DNA of 64,000 nt from Pontibacter mangrovi. Lineage in GTDB: Bacteria > Bacteroidota > Bacteroidia > Cytophagales > Hymenobacteraceae. The stretch spans positions 248,001 to 312,000 of the forward strand of contig NZ_VFRQ01000002.1 in NCBI RefSeq assembly GCF_006385705.1, written 5' to 3'. Position 1 is the stretch's first letter, and every line of letters begins with the position of its first letter. The position numbers and the translations under genes were made by a program. Below the pieces are notes generated by a model. It had not been told where the DNA came from and searched no databases. It was given only the letters and a program-made list of their open reading frames with translations. Positions 53,785 through 62,299 of this stretch are shown one piece after another.

Positions 53785-54150
53785 ATGAAACACTAAATTA
53801 TACCTTACAAGCCATACTTAAATGAACTCTCAAAGCAGCTCCGTCAGAACAGCACACTTTCTGAGGTTATACTTTGGAATGAGCTAAAGATCAAACAGCT
53901 ACTGGGACTCGATTTTGACAGGCAAAAACCGCTTGATAACTATATTGTAGACTTCTACTGCAAGGAGTTATTGTTGGGTATAGAGATTGATGGAGACAGC
54001 CACGACTATACTTATGAATTGGATGTGGCAAGGCAGCAAGCACTCGAAAACCTTGGCGTGAGCTTCTTGCGCTTTGACGATAAAGAGGTGAAGCAAAATT
54101 TGGGTAATGTTCTCAGACAGATTGAGGCTTGGGTTCTGGAACATCGGTAG
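53785..54150 (+). pseudogene. DUF559 (Vsr-like) endonuclease, early stop
   Basis: Codons from ATG 53785 read M-K-H, then TAA at 53794, then an unbroken frame to the TAG at 54148. After the stop come 117 residues that are a full DUF559 domain: IPYKPYLNELSKQLRQNSTLS, WNELKIKQLLGLDFDRQKPL, DNYIVDFYCKELLLGIEIDGDSHD with the Asp and ExD-type acidic residues, then ALENLGVSFLRFDD and a C-terminal helix. DUF559 is related to the Vsr/restriction-endonuclease fold. Family members usually begin M-K-x-K-I-I-P-Y, so the TAA looks like a nonsense change of a Lys codon at position 4. No ATG, GTG or TTG start lies close behind it; initiation at ATT 53797 is the only alternative. It is flanked by direct copies of the REP-like unit. 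Confidence 0.82.
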
Positions 54151-54157
54151 GTGTAAG

Positions 54158-54186
54158 AACCCACCCCTAACCCCTCCGAGGAGGGG
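54158..54186. repeat. REP-like unit, right of the DUF559 gene
   Basis: CCCACCCCTAACCCCTCC in the same orientation as the left arm of 53724-53776, followed by the small hairpin CCCCTCCGAGGAGGGG. It starts 7 bases after the DUF559 stop. The pair of repeats brackets the gene on both sides. Confidence 0.75.
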
Positions 54187-54290
54187 AATTGTTGCTCCAC
54201 TGAGAATTGCCTCTAACTTCAAAGTATAAAAACAAGAAGCCCCACAAGCTATACTTGCAGGGCTTTTAAGAATATTTTTATAGCTGAAGC

Positions 54291-55619
54291 TTAATGTGTA
54301 GCTCCATTAGGAATCACCTCGCCATACAAATCAAAATCAGAAGCATCTGTGATCTTCACGTTGGCAAAATCACCTAATCTTACATATGTATTGTCGGCTG
54401 GCACCAGCACCTCGTTGTCTACCTCCGGAGAGTCGTACTGCGTACGACCCACGAAGTAGCCGCTTTCTTTGCGGTCGAAGAGTACTTTGTAGGTGTTGCC
54501 GATCTTCTCCTCGTTCAGCTCCACCGAAATACCCTGCTGCAACTCCATGATGGCATCGGCACGCTCCTGCTTCACTTCCTCCGGCACACTGTCTTCTAAA
54601 GTATAGGAGTGCGTGTTATCTTCGTGCGAATAGGTAAAGATGCCCAAGCGGTCGAAGCGCGTCTCCTCTACCCAATCATACAGCTCCTGGAAGTCCTGGT
54701 CTGTCTCGCCCGGGTGACCGGCAATCAGGGTGGTTCGCAGGGCGATGTCCGGTACGCGCTGGCGGATCTGGTCTACAAGCTCAATAGTTCTGCGCTTGCT
54801 GATGCCGCGGCGCATGGTTTTGAGCATGTTATCGGAGATGTGCTGCAGCGGCATGTCGAGGTACTTGCAGATGTTCTCGCGCTCGTTCATCACGTCGAAC
54901 ACGTCCATCGGGAACTGCGACGGGTAGGCGTACTGCATCCTGATCCACTCGATTCCGTCTACATCAGACAGGTTTCTCAGCAAATCAGCCAGCTTGCGCT
55001 CGCCGTAGTGCTGCAGGCCGTAGTAGGTCAGGTCCTGCGCAATCAGCACCAATTCCTTCGTGCCCATACTTGCCAAGCGCTTCGCCTCGCGCACCAGGTC
55101 CTCAATCGGGCGGTCTACGTGCTTGCCGCGCATCAAAGGGATGGCGCAGAACGAGCAGGGGCGGTTACAGCCTTCGGCTATCTTAAAGTATGCAAAGTGC
55201 GATGGCGTGGTTAATAAACGCTCCCCGATCAGCTCGTGCTTGTAATCGGCCTCCAGCTTCTTGAGCAACTGCGGCAGCTCCAGCGTACCAAAGTAGGCGT
55301 CCACCTGCGGAATCTCCTGCTCCAGCGAGTCTTTGTAGCGCTGCGAAAGGCAACCTGTAACGTATAATTTATCTATCTGGCCGGCCTCCTTAGCCTCGGC
55401 GTAACGCAGAATGGTATCGATAGACTCCTGCTTGGCGTTATCGATAAAGCCACAGGTATTCACGATGATGATGTTGGAATCATCGTTCTCAGACTCGTGC
55501 GCCACCTCAAACTCATTGGCGCGCAACTGCCCCATCAACACTTCCGAGTCCACCAGGTTTTTAGAGCAACCCAATGTAACTACGTTTACTTTATCTTTCT
55601 TGAGCGATCTTACTTTCAC
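54291..55619 (-). CDS. rimO: Ribosomal protein S12 methylthiotransferase RimO
   Basis: A 442-residue radical SAM enzyme that adds a methylthio group to an Asp of ribosomal protein S12. The N-terminal MTTase domain starts VVTLGCSKNLVDSEVLMGQL with three cluster Cys spread over the domain. The radical SAM cluster motif CNRPCSFCAIP follows near 155-165, and a C-terminal TRAM domain includes GKTYKVLFDRKE-like text (NTYKVLFDRKESGYFVGRTQYDSPEVDNEV). The KHVDRPIEDLV stretch fits RimO rather than MiaB. It follows the lipoprotein gene by 3 bases, so it is the last gene of the ftsY unit. Confidence 0.95.
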   Translation of the reverse strand: MKVRSLKKDKVNVVTLGCSKNLVDSEVLMGQLRANEFEVAHESENDDSNIIIVNTCGFIDNAKQESIDTILRYAEAKEAGQIDKLYVTGCLSQRYKDSLEQEIPQVDAYFGTLELPQLLKKLEADYKHELIGERLLTTPSHFAYFKIAEGCNRPCSFCAIPLMRGKHVDRPIEDLVREAKRLASMGTKELVLIAQDLTYYGLQHYGERKLADLLRNLSDVDGIEWIRMQYAYPSQFPMDVFDVMNERENICKYLDMPLQHISDNMLKTMRRGISKRRTIELVDQIRQRVPDIALRTTLIAGHPGETDQDFQELYDWVEETRFDRLGIFTYSHEDNTHSYTLEDSVPEEVKQERADAIMELQQGISVELNEEKIGNTYKVLFDRKESGYFVGRTQYDSPEVDNEVLVPADNTYVRLGDFANVKITDASDFDLYGEVIPNGATH

Positions 55620-55622
55620 GGA

Positions 55623-56135
55623 TTAATAACTTGCTTTATAATTGATCAGAAACTCCACGCTGGTTACCTGCCCCTCCTCTACCTCCACCGGGTTGATGTT
55701 CATCTCTCCGTCAAAGATACTGGCAAACAAGCCCTTCTCCTCCTTCGAGAAAAGGCTGTACCTGCCGGGCTTCAGGCTAACCGCAAAGTTGCCATTAGCA
55801 TCTGTAACAACCTGAGTCACTAAATTAGTTTGAATGTTGGTGTGAAAAACACCGTCTGTGGTTTTGGCTTGGCTGGCGTTGGTGAGTTCGTAGATGTATA
55901 GGGTGCGCTGCACGCCCCTGCCTTTGCTCGGCGGCGCGTCCGGTGAGGGCATCTGGTTTCCCGATACCCACAGCACCTGCCCGCGTATACCTTGTGCTAC
56001 GGGAGTTTGCTGCTCCTGCACCTGTTTTGCCTGTTCCTGGTTTTCCATCGGCTCTTGTGTGTTTTGATGGGTCTGGTTGGCGCCGTTGCACTGCGACAGC
56101 AGCAGCGCCAGCGGCAACAGCAGGAACTTAGCCAT
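55623..56135 (-). CDS. Lipoprotein, carboxypeptidase-regulatory-like
   Basis: A 170-residue lipoprotein: signal MAKFLLLPLALLLSQC with the lipid Cys at 16, a Gln/Glu-rich linker to about 45, then a beta-sandwich domain with IRGQVLWVSGNQMPSPD and VVTDANGNFAVSLKPGRYSLFSKEEKGLFASI, the pattern of carboxypeptidase-regulatory (CarboxypepD_reg-like) domains. It lies between ftsY and rimO with 9- and 3-base spacings, a place where related species also carry a lipoprotein-type gene. Function is unknown. Confidence 0.8.
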   Translation of the reverse strand: MAKFLLLPLALLLSQCNGANQTHQNTQEPMENQEQAKQVQEQQTPVAQGIRGQVLWVSGNQMPSPDAPPSKGRGVQRTLYIYELTNASQAKTTDGVFHTNIQTNLVTQVVTDANGNFAVSLKPGRYSLFSKEEKGLFASIFDGEMNINPVEVEEGQVTSVEFLINYKASY

Positions 56136-56144
56136 GGCTATACT

Positions 56145-57104
56145 TTATTTGCGTGAGAAGAACGACTCTACAAACTCGTGCTTGTCGAACAGCTGCAGGT
56201 CCTCAATTTTCTCGCCAACCCCGATATACTTTACCGGGATCTTAAACTCGTCGGAGATTCCTATCACCACGCCGCCTTTGGCCGTGCCATCCAGCTTGGT
56301 AATGGCCAGCGCCGTTACGTCGGTCGCTTTGGTAAACTCGCGGGCCTGCAGCAGGGCGTTTTGGCCTGTGCTGCCATCCAGCACCAGCAGCACCTCGTGC
56401 GGCGTGTCAGGTGTTATCTTCTGCATCACGCGCTTGATCTTGGCCAGCTCGTTCATCAGGCCCACCTTGTTGTGCAGTCGTCCGGCCGTATCGATGATCA
56501 CCACATCGGCGCCTGTTTCCACGCCTTTCTTCACGGCATCATAAGCCACAGAGGCCGGGTCGGTGTTCATGCCGTGCGAAATAACCGGCACGCCCACGCG
56601 CTCACCCCAGATGATGAGCTGGTCTACGGCAGCGGCCCGGAACGTATCGGCAGCGCCCAGCACTACCTTTTTACCGGCCTTATGGAACTGCGCGGCCAGC
56701 TTGCCAATGGTCGTGGTCTTGCCCACGCCATTCACACCCACCACCATGATCACGTATGGCTTTATGTCTTTTGGCAGGTCGAAGTTGGCGCCGTCGCCGG
56801 CACGGTTCTCCTCCAGCAGCGCCGCAATCTCCTCGCGCAGGATAGTGTCCAGCTCATCGGTGCTCACGTACTTGTCGCGGGCCACGCGCTGCTCAATGCG
56901 GTCAATGATTTTTACCGTCGTGTCCACCCCTACGTCGGCATGCACCAGAATCTCCTCCAGTTCGTCGAGCACCTCCACGTCCACGGTGGATTTGCCCATA
57001 ACGGCTTTGCTTAGCTGACCGAAAAAGTTGCTCTTGGTTTTCTCGAGGCCTTTGTCCAGCGATTCTTTTTTCTTCTCTTTGCTGAAAAAGTCAAAAATTC
57101 CCAT
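56145..57104 (-). CDS. ftsY: Signal recognition particle receptor FtsY
   Basis: A 319-residue GTPase that docks the SRP-ribosome complex at the membrane for co-translational insertion. The NG domain is complete: helical N domain (about 20-95), G1 in [17 protein letters not shown], the closing loop [16 protein letters not shown] (G3), [10 protein letters not shown] (G4) and the C-terminal helix [22 protein letters not shown]. The acidic A domain of E. coli FtsY is reduced to about 20 charged residues, as usual in this phylum. It leads the ftsY-lipoprotein-rimO unit. Confidence 0.96.
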   Translation of the reverse strand: MGIFDFFSKEKKKESLDKGLEKTKSNFFGQLSKAVMGKSTVDVEVLDELEEILVHADVGVDTTVKIIDRIEQRVARDKYVSTDELDTILREEIAALLEENRAGDGANFDLPKDIKPYVIMVVGVNGVGKTTTIGKLAAQFHKAGKKVVLGAADTFRAAAVDQLIIWGERVGVPVISHGMNTDPASVAYDAVKKGVETGADVVIIDTAGRLHNKVGLMNELAKIKRVMQKITPDTPHEVLLVLDGSTGQNALLQAREFTKATDVTALAITKLDGTAKGGVVIGISDEFKIPVKYIGVGEKIEDLQLFDKHEFVESFFSRK

Positions 57105-57155
57105 GCCGGTTTACGATGTAGGGTGAATATTATCTCACTGATACGGTAATATACT

Positions 57156-57179
57156 AAAAAAGTCCCGGTAAAGGGACTT
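57156..57179 (-). terminator. Terminator after DUF4295
   Basis: A 7-bp stem (AAGTCCC at 57160-57166 with 57173-57179), 6-base loop. On the minus strand it runs into TTTTTTAG. It separates rpmG-DUF4295 from ftsY. Confidence 0.75.
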
Positions 57180-57216
57180 CTTCGTATTATCTATCTATCG
57201 ATGTAGAGTAGGCTGT

Positions 57217-57372
57217 TTATTTCTTAGAAAGGAACTCCTGCACTTTGTCAACAGGTACCATCTCCTCTTTAAAGCTGTAAGCACCAGTTTTTGGGGACTT
57301 CACAGCCTTAATTACTTTCGCCCAGTCTTTACCTGTAGCGGTCTTTAGGGTTGCAACTACCTTCTTAGCCAT
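57217..57372 (-). CDS. DUF4295 small basic protein
   Basis: A 51-residue protein (MAKKVVATLKTATGKDWAKV, ending EEMVPVDKVQEFLSKK) that is too short for common ORF cut-offs. It matches DUF4295, a Bacteroidota family always found next to rpmG and rpmB and regarded as ribosome-associated. It follows rpmG by 2 bases on the same strand, so it is co-translated with L33. Lys content is high. The role in the ribosome is inference from position. Confidence 0.9.
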   Translation of the reverse strand: MAKKVVATLKTATGKDWAKVIKAVKSPKTGAYSFKEEMVPVDKVQEFLSKK

Positions 57373-57374
57373 GG

Positions 57375-57563
57375 TTATTTAATTTCTTTATGTACAGTTA
57401 CTTTTTTCAACACAGGGTTATACTTCTTCAGCTCAAGACGCTCTGGAGTATTCTTTCTGTTTTTGGTAGTGATGTACCTTGAAGTTCCAGGCATGCCAGT
57501 AGCTTTGTGCTCTGTACACTCCATAATAACCTGGATTCTATTACCTTTTGCTTTTTTAGCCAT
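57375..57563 (-). CDS. rpmG: 50S ribosomal protein L33
   Basis: A 62-residue ribosomal protein of the large subunit ([20 protein letters not shown], then [34 protein letters not shown]). Only one Cys is present (in MECTEH), so this is the zinc-free version of L33. It sits between rpmB and DUF4295. An intervening region of 299 bases with a terminator separates it from rpmB, so it needs its own promoter. Confidence 0.96.
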   Translation of the reverse strand: MAKKAKGNRIQVIMECTEHKATGMPGTSRYITTKNRKNTPERLELKKYNPVLKKVTVHKEIK

Positions 57564-57724
57564 CTCGACAGTAATTTTTTATTTAGGACTGCAAATATAA
57601 AAGCTTAAATCTCTAATTACAAACAATGTATAAATTTTCTTGTAGAAGCACGCTGCCGCACTTCACACAATTTACACTTGTAGGATAAGCGGCCCCTCCT
57701 GCCGCGGCAGAAAAGGCTAAGGTC

Positions 57725-57772
57725 AAAAAAAGAGCAACGGAGGGAAAGCATCTACAGCTTCTCTCCGTTGCC
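57725..57772 (-). terminator. Terminator after rpmB
   Basis: A 9-bp stem (GCAACGGAG at 57734-57742 with 57763-57771) with a 20-base loop that itself can pair. On the minus strand it leads into TCTTTTTTT. The rest of 57564-57862 shows nothing else apart from an A/T-rich start near 57600. Confidence 0.78.
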
Positions 57773-57862
57773 GATGTTTATCTTAAAGTACCAGATGGCT
57801 TTTTCCGGGGCAAGCCTGGCGCCAAAGGCTACCGTAGGCGGCGCAGCCGGATTACAGCACTA

Positions 57863-58102
57863 CTAGTACAGGATGTAACCTTGCTCTACAGCCTTCTTCA
57901 ACACCGCAGTGATACCATTCTTGTTGATGGTTCTCAGTGCAGAAGTAGAAACTTTCAGCGTTACCCAAGCATCCTCCTCCGGGATGTAGAAGCGCTTCTT
58001 CTGTAGGTTTGGATAAAACTTACGCTTCGTCTTGTTGTTAGCGTGAGAAACGTTATTACCTACCTGTGGTCTTTTACCTGTTAAGTCGCAAACTCGTGCC
58101 AT
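57863..58102 (-). CDS. rpmB: 50S ribosomal protein L28
   Basis: A 79-residue large-subunit protein: [39 protein letters not shown], then [19 protein letters not shown]. This is the L28 signature, with the single CDLTG Cys typical of the zinc-free form. Length is normal. It ends before its own terminator, and rpmG and DUF4295 follow on the same strand. Confidence 0.97.
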   Translation of the reverse strand: MARVCDLTGKRPQVGNNVSHANNKTKRKFYPNLQKKRFYIPEEDAWVTLKVSTSALRTINKNGITAVLKKAVEQGYILY

Positions 58103-58236
58103 CTTGTATTCTTTTCTGGTTTATTTCAATAGGGGTGCAAATATCTATAAAAAGAAACAGAATATCAACCCCCTAGCTAAAATTTTACTTTACCTGTGTA
58201 GAACCTGCTTCGCGGCGCGGGCTTCGGTTACAGCTT

Positions 58237-58404
58237 TTATACTTCCTTCCGCTTTGCCGCCACCTGCTCATGGAAGCCGTAAGGGCAATGCTTACAGGCG
58301 TTTTTGCAGCAGTAGCCGCGCTTCTGCAGGTACTTTGCCGTGAGCACCATCAGCCCTTGCTGGTTAAAATAAAAGTCTTCTCCTTCGGTTAGCTTCTGTG
58401 CCAA
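58237..58404 (-). CDS. DUF5522 small cysteine protein
   Basis: A 55-residue gene with a TTG start at 58404, preceded by an AAAGAGGA ribosome site and, 9 bases before the start codon, by an in-frame TAA. The core is EGEDFYFNQQGLMVLTAKYL followed by KRGYCCKNACKHCPYGFHE, the DUF5522 pattern. Its four cysteines (C-C-x3-C-x2-C) suggest a metal site. The stop codon TAA is part of an AAGTATAA copy of the dispersed motif. It is upstream of rpmB on the same strand. The reaction is unknown. Confidence 0.8.
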   Translation of the reverse strand: MAQKLTEGEDFYFNQQGLMVLTAKYLQKRGYCCKNACKHCPYGFHEQVAAKRKEV

Positions 58405-58552
58405 GTCTTCCTCTTTTTAGCCTGCAAAGCTCGCCAAATAAATAAAGGCATGCAAACATGCGTTACAAGCTTGTCACCTTTTGGGCTGCGGCTACACAAA
58501 CGCGTTTCCGGCCGCGGCGGCGCTACCCAGCCTTGTTACCCTGCGCCCATGT

Positions 58553-58582
58553 TTTGATGTGGGGCTGAAATGTGTAATTTTG
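58553..58582 (+). promoter_or_regulatory. rocD promoter
   Basis: TTTG at 58553-58556, 18 bases, TAATTTTG at 58575-58582. Predicted start near 58589 leaves a leader of about 74 bases before the ATG. Confidence 0.62.
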
Positions 58583-58662
58583 ACAACATTAAACCCAATT
58601 TACTGTAATTAAGAGAGTGGCCGCGGGCTACCAGCCACTCCAGAATCTGATAATCGAAAACT

Positions 58663-59904
58663 ATGAACACTCAAACCATCACCTCCAGCCAGCAGGCTAT
58701 CGACACCGAGCACAAGTATGGTGCCCATAACTACCACCCGCTACCCGTGGTGCTTAACCGCGGCGAAGGCGTGTACCTGTGGGACGTAGAAGGAAAGCGC
58801 TACTATGATTTCCTGTCGGCTTACAGCGCCGTGAACCAAGGCCACTGCCACCCCAAAATAGTTGGGGCACTAACCGATCAGGCGCAGCAGCTGACGCTTA
58901 CCTCCCGCGCCTTCTACAACGATAAGCTGGGCCTGGCCGAGAAGTATATCTGTGAGCTGTTCGGCTACGATAAGTCGCTGTACATGAACTCAGGAGCCGA
59001 GGCCGTGGAGACAGCCATCAAACTGGCCCGCAAGTGGGGCTATATGAAGAAGGGCATCGCGCCGCACAATGCCGAGATCATCGTGGTGGAGCATAACTTC
59101 CACGGCCGCACCACCGGCATCATCTCCTTCTCCACCGACCCTGACTCGACCAAAGGCTTCGGACCATACATGCCGGGCTACAAGGTGATTCCTTATAATG
59201 ATGTGGAGGCGCTGGAGCGCGCCCTGAAGGAGAACCCGAACGTGTGCGGTTTCCTGGTGGAGCCGATACAGGGCGAGGCTGGCGTGGTGGTGCCGGACGA
59301 GGGTTACCTGGCCAAGGCGCAGGCGCTGTGCAAGGAGTATGACGTGCTGCTGATGGCTGACGAGATACAGACCGGCATCGGGCGCACCGGCAAACTGCTG
59401 GCCAGCTACTACGACGACGTGAAAGCCGACATACTTATACTTGGCAAGGCGCTCTCTGGCGGCGTGCTGCCGGTTTCCTGCGTGCTGGCCAACGACGATA
59501 TCATGCTCTGCATCCAGCCGGGCGAACACGGCTCTACCTTTGGCGGCAACCCGCTGGCGGCTATGGTTGCCATTGCTGCGTTGGAAGTGATCCGGGAGGA
59601 GAACCTAACGGAAAACGCGAACAGGCTCGGAGAGGTATTCCGCGAGCGCATGCGCCGCCTCATCGAGAAGCGCCCTGAGCTGGTAACGCTGGTGCGCGGC
59701 CGTGGCCTGTTGAATGCTATCATAATCAAGCCTACCGAAGATGGCCGCACGGCCTGGGATGTGTGCGTAGAGCTAAAAGACAAAGGCCTGCTGGCCAAGC
59801 CAACCCACGGCGATATCATCCGTTTTGCGCCACCACTGGTAATGACGGAGGATCAGCTGCACGAGTGCTGCGACATCATTGAAGAGGTGATCATGGGCTT
59901 CTAA
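58663..59904 (+). CDS. rocD: Ornithine-oxoacid aminotransferase
   Basis: A 413-residue PLP class III aminotransferase that turns ornithine and 2-oxoglutarate into glutamate-5-semialdehyde and glutamate. Key blocks are [83 protein letters not shown] and the PLP-binding Lys262 in [15 protein letters not shown]. The Tyr-rich N-terminus ([14 protein letters not shown]) is typical of ornithine enzymes. The codons at 59428-59445 contain the pair ATA-CTT-ATA-CTT. It is a single gene with its own promoter and terminator. Confidence 0.95.
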   Translation: MNTQTITSSQQAIDTEHKYGAHNYHPLPVVLNRGEGVYLWDVEGKRYYDFLSAYSAVNQGHCHPKIVGALTDQAQQLTLTSRAFYNDKLGLAEKYICELFGYDKSLYMNSGAEAVETAIKLARKWGYMKKGIAPHNAEIIVVEHNFHGRTTGIISFSTDPDSTKGFGPYMPGYKVIPYNDVEALERALKENPNVCGFLVEPIQGEAGVVVPDEGYLAKAQALCKEYDVLLMADEIQTGIGRTGKLLASYYDDVKADILILGKALSGGVLPVSCVLANDDIMLCIQPGEHGSTFGGNPLAAMVAIAALEVIREENLTENANRLGEVFRERMRRLIEKRPELVTLVRGRGLLNAIIIKPTEDGRTAWDVCVELKDKGLLAKPTHGDIIRFAPPLVMTEDQLHECCDIIEEVIMGF

Positions 59905-59926
59905 AGTATAAACCACCACAAGTATG

Positions 59927-59957
59927 AAAGGCAGGGGCTACGGCTTCTGCCTTTTTT
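59927..59957 (+). terminator. rocD terminator
   Basis: Stem AAAGGCAG (59927-59934) with CTGCC-TTT at 59947-59954, loop about 12 bases that can pair further, then TTTTTT. Confidence 0.85.
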
Positions 59958-60167
59958 ATTTCCCGCCCATATGGTTTATGCTCATGGACCGCCCCCGGAC
60001 AAACAGCTTTATACTTGCTCAGTTTATACTTTCACCTCCCTCGCTGAACCGCCAGCCATACTTTTACCCTCTTTCCCAGCCTCTTCCGCAGCAACTGGCA
60101 CTATATATGCTAAGGCTATATTTGCCATTACTACATTGGCTAACAACGCTACTATACCTATAAAACT

Positions 60168-60905
60168 ATGAGAAATACATTACTGACTGCAGTGCTGGCG
60201 GGAGTGCTGGCGCTGCAGGGTTGCTCTGTTCCGCACATGGCCCTGGAGTCTGCCTTTAAACAGGAGGCGCAGGAGTTGCCCGTAGAGGGGCGCAAAGTGC
60301 TCAAGCCGAACGGCAAGTTCACCATCGGCGACTATACGGTGGCCAACGTGCACCGCGGCTGGAAGAACAGCGGCGGCTTCAACCTTTTCGGCTACGAGAA
60401 CATCAAGGCAAAGCAACAGCATGAGTTTAGCCTGATGAGCGCACAGGGCACGGAATGGTACGTGTTCGGCGCCAGCCGCCTGCACGAGAAGAACCTGAAG
60501 TCCAGCAACGGCATCAGCATACGGCTTTCGCCCAACCTGGAGTACTACGCCAGCTACTTCACCTCCCCCGAGAGCGGCCAGTGGCACCTGCTCACTTCCG
60601 ACCCCGGCCATTACCAGGACCGCCAGCGCTTCGAGGGGGAGCTATCCAACGGCAGCACTGTTTATACCGTGGCGCCTGTGTACAAGTTTGAAGGCAAAAG
60701 TATGCCGCTGCCTGATATTGTTGGCTATGAGTTTAAGGCCGGCAAGGAGCTGCTGGGGGCGGTGCAGGTGCTCAATAACGGCAAGGTATGGCTGCAGCCC
60801 AACCTCCCCGACGATACGCGCATGGTGCTCGCCAGCGCCATGGCCTCGCTGCTGCTCTACGAGAAGCTGCACAACTCCAACTCCTCCCTTGAACCAAATC
60901 TTTAG
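60168..60905 (+). CDS. Hypothetical lipoprotein
   Basis: A 245-residue lipoprotein with signal MRNTLLTAVLAGVLALQGC (lipid Cys at 19). The mature domain is mainly beta-strand (GKFTIGDYTVANVHRGWKNSGGFNLFGYENIKAKQQHEFSLM; WYVFGASRL; SPNLEYYASYF) with no family that I recognise. It contains no further Cys and no obvious catalytic residues. It lies between rocD and the DUF4407 gene on the same strand, with gaps of about 260 and 140 bases, so it is probably a separate unit. Confidence 0.72.
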   Translation: MRNTLLTAVLAGVLALQGCSVPHMALESAFKQEAQELPVEGRKVLKPNGKFTIGDYTVANVHRGWKNSGGFNLFGYENIKAKQQHEFSLMSAQGTEWYVFGASRLHEKNLKSSNGISIRLSPNLEYYASYFTSPESGQWHLLTSDPGHYQDRQRFEGELSNGSTVYTVAPVYKFEGKSMPLPDIVGYEFKAGKELLGAVQVLNNGKVWLQPNLPDDTRMVLASAMASLLLYEKLHNSNSSLEPNL

Positions 60906-61048
60906 CCACACACGTTTCCTGTTTTATAGTAGCTATCTGGATATTAGTCGATTAAATCGCCGCAGAAGTATAAAACCTGCTACATCTTACGTTATTAGCG
61001 TATACCTTTCATATGGCTGCTATGCTTTCACATTTTGATCAAGTATAA

Positions 61049-62224
61049 ATGAAGAAATTCTTTTGGTGGTGTGCCGGCGCCGACGATACGATTCTTGAGA
61101 AGTGCTCTAAATCGGAGCACGTAAAGTATGCGGGTGTGGGCGCCACCGTGCTTTTCACGGGCCTGCTGGCCAGCATCTCGGGCGGCTATGCCCTTTACAC
61201 CGTTTTTGACTCCGTACCGATGGCGGTTGCCTTTGGCCTGCTGTGGGGCGCTGTCATCTTCAACCTCGACCGCTTTATTGTATCCACGCTGCGCAAGGAG
61301 GGTAGGTTCTGGAAAGAGCTGCTGATGGTAACGCCGCGTATCCTGCTGGCCTTGGTGCTGGCCGTTGTTATCTCCAAACCACTGGAGCTGAAGATCTTTG
61401 ACAAGGAGATACAGGCCGTGCTGAAGGAGAAGCAGGCGGAGCTGGCCATAGAGCACAAGCAACTGGTGGGGCGCCAGTTTGCCGAGGTAGACTCTGTAAA
61501 GGCTGAGATGGCCGCTATACGCCAGGAGGTGGAGGCCAAGCTGCAGGAGCGCAACAAGTTCTACGAGGCCGTGGCCGCTGAGGCCGATGGTACCGGTGGT
61601 ACGGGCAAGGTGGGCCGCGGCCCGATATATGAGGAGAAAAAGCGCCAGTATGATAAAGTAGACGAGGAGCTGAAACTGCTGCAGGCCGACGCCCAGGAGC
61701 GCATTAACCAGCGCCAGCAACGCATCAACAACCTCATGGCAAAGTATGATGAGACAGTGGCGGAGGGGCAGGAGAGTTTCTCGAACTACGATGGCCTGAT
61801 GGCCCGTATCAATGCGCTGGATGAGCTGCCTTGGCTGCCGGTATTCTTTATCACGCTGCTGTTCATCTGCCTTGAAACCGCCCCCATCTTTACCAAGCTC
61901 ATCTCCAGCAAAGGCCCTTACGACGACATCCTGAAAGGGATAGAGCACGAGCGCACCACGCAGGAGATGCAGCGCGTGGCTGAGCGGCAGAAGCAGTACG
62001 ACACCCGCCAGGAGGTGGCTGAGGCAAAGTTTACGGCCCGCCGCGAGTATGAAATAGATGCCAAGCGAGAGGAAGAGCGCATCAAGTCGGATGCGCACCT
62101 GGAGGTGGTACGCGAGTCTGCCGCGGTATGGAAGGAGCGCAAACTGGCCGACATCCACCGCAGCCCCAACACCGCCAGCGATGTGCTGAATGATAATGAG
62201 GAAAACGGTTACTATAAGTGGTAA
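61049..62224 (+). CDS. DUF4407 membrane protein
   Basis: A 391-residue protein of the DUF4407 family. It opens MKKFFWWCAGADDTILEKCSKSEHVKYAGVGATVLFTGLLA, with the CAGAD motif, three transmembrane helices to about residue 115 (including IFNLDRFIVSTLRKEG), then a long coiled coil (about 120-250) rich in Glu, Lys and Gln, a fourth helix (LPWLPVFFITLLFICLETAPIFTKLI) and another charged helical tail. This helix-coil-helix build suggests a membrane-anchored oligomer. Function is unknown; no operon partner is visible. Confidence 0.88.
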   Translation: MKKFFWWCAGADDTILEKCSKSEHVKYAGVGATVLFTGLLASISGGYALYTVFDSVPMAVAFGLLWGAVIFNLDRFIVSTLRKEGRFWKELLMVTPRILLALVLAVVISKPLELKIFDKEIQAVLKEKQAELAIEHKQLVGRQFAEVDSVKAEMAAIRQEVEAKLQERNKFYEAVAAEADGTGGTGKVGRGPIYEEKKRQYDKVDEELKLLQADAQERINQRQQRINNLMAKYDETVAEGQESFSNYDGLMARINALDELPWLPVFFITLLFICLETAPIFTKLISSKGPYDDILKGIEHERTTQEMQRVAERQKQYDTRQEVAEAKFTARREYEIDAKREEERIKSDAHLEVVRESAAVWKERKLADIHRSPNTASDVLNDNEENGYYKW

Positions 62225-62250
62225 GCCTGTTTTAGCAAGTATGAATCATC

Positions 62251-62282
62251 AGCCTGAGCCGGTTTCGGCTCAGGCTTTTTTA
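62251..62282 (+). terminator. Terminator of the DUF4407 gene
   Basis: A 10-bp perfect stem (AGCCTGAGCC at 62251-62260 with 62267-62276), 6-base loop, then TTTTT. Confidence 0.93.
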
Positions 62283-62299
62283 TGGCTCCTTGGTTATAA

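Noticed and set aside
59924-60163. 79-codon frame between rocD and the next lipoprotein
   Set aside because: It starts at the rocD terminator, covers three TATACTT copies and has no family or ribosome site.
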